From: an uncultured Enterobacter sp.
GTDB lineage: Bacteria; Pseudomonadota; Gammaproteobacteria; Enterobacterales; Enterobacteriaceae
NCBI GenBank assembly: GCA_946477805.1
Contig: CAMKZP010000178.1
Coordinates: forward strand, 1-7,397
DNA: 7,397 nucleotides
Direction: 5' to 3'
Positions within the stretch are counted from its first letter, which is position 1; the number at the start of each line of letters is the position of its first letter. The translations under genes and the position numbers were made by a program. Under the pieces are notes generated by a model that was given only the letters and a program-made list of their open reading frames with translations, did no database searches and was not told where the DNA came from. This document shows positions 6,175-7,397 of this stretch, piece by piece.

Positions 6175-6591
6175 TCAGAAATTGATTATCTGACGCACCC
6201 CATGAACAATTTCATGAATATATGTTTGATCCATCCCGATAATGCCCTCAACAAAAACCTCAGCACGCACTTCCGTTGAGAGTTTAAATTTTAAATAATA
6301 ACTCTCATTAGGTTGCATGTTTTTTCCCACTATCAGTGTAATCATTCCTTCCATTGGGCTGAAGGTGATTTCTTGGTTACTATTATTGTCGCGTAATTCC
6401 ACGAGTCGTGTATGGAATTCCTCAAGTTCCCCGATAAAGCAATTCCATTTTGTATCCAGGTTTATACCTTTGGATTTAAACTCGACATACAAATTTAGAT
6501 ACTCATGATAAAATCCAGGTTCGGACGTGTTAATCAATTTCTCATAAGGTGTTATCGTTAAGCTGACTTCATTATTAATTATCTGCAGCAC
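6175..6591 (-). CDS. Putative immunity protein of the adjacent toxin-like gene
   Basis: I do not recognise a named family with certainty. The frame is open from 6681, but I place the start at GTG 6591-6589, giving 138 residues. TGAGG, which includes the stop codon of the upstream gene, lies 8 bases before this GTG, and the earlier ATGs (6681, 6645) fall inside that gene. The product is small, acidic-looking, without signal peptide or membrane segment. It alternates beta-strand-like stretches with a motif resembling F..EL..L, then ITFSPMEGMITLIVG, a long strand region, and MDQTYIHEIVHGVRQII at the end. That layout is reminiscent of DUF6228-like and other cytoplasmic immunity proteins. Gene order, size and translational coupling behind a toxin-like gene are the main argument. 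The DNA is AT-rich, unlike livJ, which suggests transfer. Function is inferred. Confidence 0.75.
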   Translation of the reverse strand: MLQIINNEVSLTITPYEKLINTSEPGFYHEYLNLYVEFKSKGINLDTKWNCFIGELEEFHTRLVELRDNNSNQEITFSPMEGMITLIVGKNMQPNESYYLKFKLSTEVRAEVFVEGIIGMDQTYIHEIVHGVRQIINF

Positions 6592-6601
6592 ATTAATTAC
6601 C

Positions 6602-7306
6602 TCAAGATTTGTATGCAAAATGCGTGATGGTCCAGTTGTTCTCATTGATAATAACTTCAAGAGTATAATCTTTGTTCTCATAGCTTCCTAATTGTTTATT
6701 ATACCTTGAGCGGCGAATACCTATCTCATAGCGAATCGTTTTGAGATCCGACTTACGAATTAGGTCCGGCATTCTTCTACCATAGCGAAGCGCTTTTTCC
6801 AGGATGTAGACGGGAACGTACCTGGCAGGTTCTTCCATATGTTTTGCCGCTGCAGGTGTAAATTTTAATGCTTCAGGAGACAACCCCACCTTGATCCTTC
6901 CTCTAAGGATATTCATGATACCTTCGCCGAGTAAGGATTTTAACTCGACAAATAATCCTCGCTGGGTTAATGCCTTAAATGAAAATGAGCCAAATCGGAA
7001 CGCTTTGAAAATTAAAGCGCCAACAAATACAAAATCCAAAGGATCGAACCATGGATGTTCTAACGGCAGCTCCATCCTGGTAACAGAGTATCCATTGTAA
7101 TCATAGACATCATAAATATCTGACAGGCTATTATTGAGATAGCCAATGCACAAACCATTTACTTCATCAATGATTGGAGAGAAGGTTTCAGGTATGTTTC
7201 TTTCAGGTATGAGAGAAAAGAAAACGTCGTCTTCTAAAGGGGACGTAAAGTTATAATGCATTCCATAATGCACATCGTATATAGAGTTGGAAGTTATATC
7301 TTTCAT
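6602..7306 (-). CDS. Putative orphan polymorphic-toxin effector with C-terminal nuclease-like domain
   Basis: A 234-residue product starting at ATG 7306; an in-frame TAA two codons upstream rules out a longer frame. Three parts can be seen. Residues 1-80 hold short Tyr/Asp-rich repeats (GLCIGYLNN, DIYDVYDYNGYSVTRMEL) like the Rhs-type sheet remnants before toxin tips. Residues about 81-140 hold ELPLEHPWFDPLDFVFVGALIFKAF, a hydrophobic linker of the DPLD type often found before toxin domains. Residues about 141-234 read FTPAAAKHMEEPARYVPVYILEKALRYGRRMPD, then RYEIGI, YTLEVII and a closing TITHFAYK. The last part looks like a compact RNase of the BECR type, in which His156, Arg162, Asp181, Glu217, Thr228 or His229 are candidate active residues. 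There is no signal peptide or Rhs core, so delivery is unknown (type VI secretion or an orphan cassette are options). AT-rich DNA and a following immunity-like gene fit an acquired module. A non-toxic hypothetical protein cannot be excluded. Confidence 0.75.
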   Translation of the reverse strand: MKDITSNSIYDVHYGMHYNFTSPLEDDVFFSLIPERNIPETFSPIIDEVNGLCIGYLNNSLSDIYDVYDYNGYSVTRMELPLEHPWFDPLDFVFVGALIFKAFRFGSFSFKALTQRGLFVELKSLLGEGIMNILRGRIKVGLSPEALKFTPAAAKHMEEPARYVPVYILEKALRYGRRMPDLIRKSDLKTIRYEIGIRRSRYNKQLGSYENKDYTLEVIINENNWTITHFAYKS

Positions 7307-7397
7307 GAATTATTTTTCCGGATTATTATGTACGGCTAAAAATAATTATTTCATTTGAAAAATAAAAGATGAATACGTGCTTTATATCGATATAACC
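7307..7397. other. AT-rich flank upstream of the toxin-like gene
   Basis: These 91 bases precede the ATG of the - strand toxin-like gene. On the - strand a weak GGAAAA-type ribosome binding site precedes the start. Several TA-rich hexamers (such as CATAAT) could serve as a -10, but none has a good -35, so I call no promoter. A perfect 14-bp palindrome, TTATATCGATATAA, lies at 7382-7395. No + strand gene is visible. Confidence 0.5.

Noticed and set aside
6317..6508. Short plus-strand frame opposite the immunity-like gene.
   Set aside because: Only 63 codons, no convincing ribosome binding site, and it lies inside a better supported minus-strand gene.
7307..7397. Insertion sequence or attachment site at the islet edge.
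   Set aside because: No transposase, tRNA gene or matching direct repeats can be seen at both ends within the window.
1..7397. CRISPR array, tRNA or rRNA genes.
   Set aside because: No regularly spaced repeats and no cloverleaf or rRNA-like sequence were found on reading through.

Overview
The window is chromosomal DNA from a member of the Enterobacteriaceae. The gene contents and order, the 5'-truncated ftsY followed by ftsE, ftsX, rpoH and livJ, match the E. coli neighbourhood, and the proteins are near-identical to the E. coli ones as I remember them. The core part is GC-rich (one hand-counted line, 3841-3900, has 36 G/C of 60). A PuuE-type aminotransferase lies between rpoH and livJ, where E. 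coli K-12 has none. This suggests Enterobacter (cloacae complex) or a close relative, but the genus is an inference.

Layout. 1-2288: the ftsYEX operon on the + strand, with ftsY cut by the window edge, a 2-base gap to ftsE and a 14-base ftsE/ftsX overlap. 2289-2539: a 251-base rpoH control region with an extended -10 promoter, a strong inverted repeat, a sigma-E promoter and a DnaA box inside that promoter's spacer. 2540-3397: rpoH, closed by a textbook intrinsic terminator (3420-3453). 3534-4799: the GABA aminotransferase. 4800-4996: leader region of livJ with an Lrp-like site. 4997-6097: livJ, followed by a perfect 11-bp hairpin.

6175-7306 is a different kind of DNA: AT-rich (the line 7201-7260 has 22 G/C of 60) and coded on the - strand, converging on livJ. 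It holds two genes in tight order. The upstream gene (7306-6602, 234 aa) has the look of an orphan polymorphic-toxin effector with a C-terminal nuclease-like domain. The downstream gene (6591-6175, 138 aa) looks like its cognate immunity protein; it starts at a GTG whose ribosome binding site overlaps the toxin stop codon. In E. coli K-12 livJ is followed by panM and livK, so this pair probably interrupts the liv locus as an accessory islet. It is the most interesting part of the window.

The core genes serve inner-membrane protein targeting (FtsY), septal cell-wall hydrolysis control (FtsEX), the heat-shock response (RpoH), GABA catabolism (PuuE-like) and branched-chain amino acid uptake (LivJ). 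The presumed toxin/immunity pair has no metabolic link to them.
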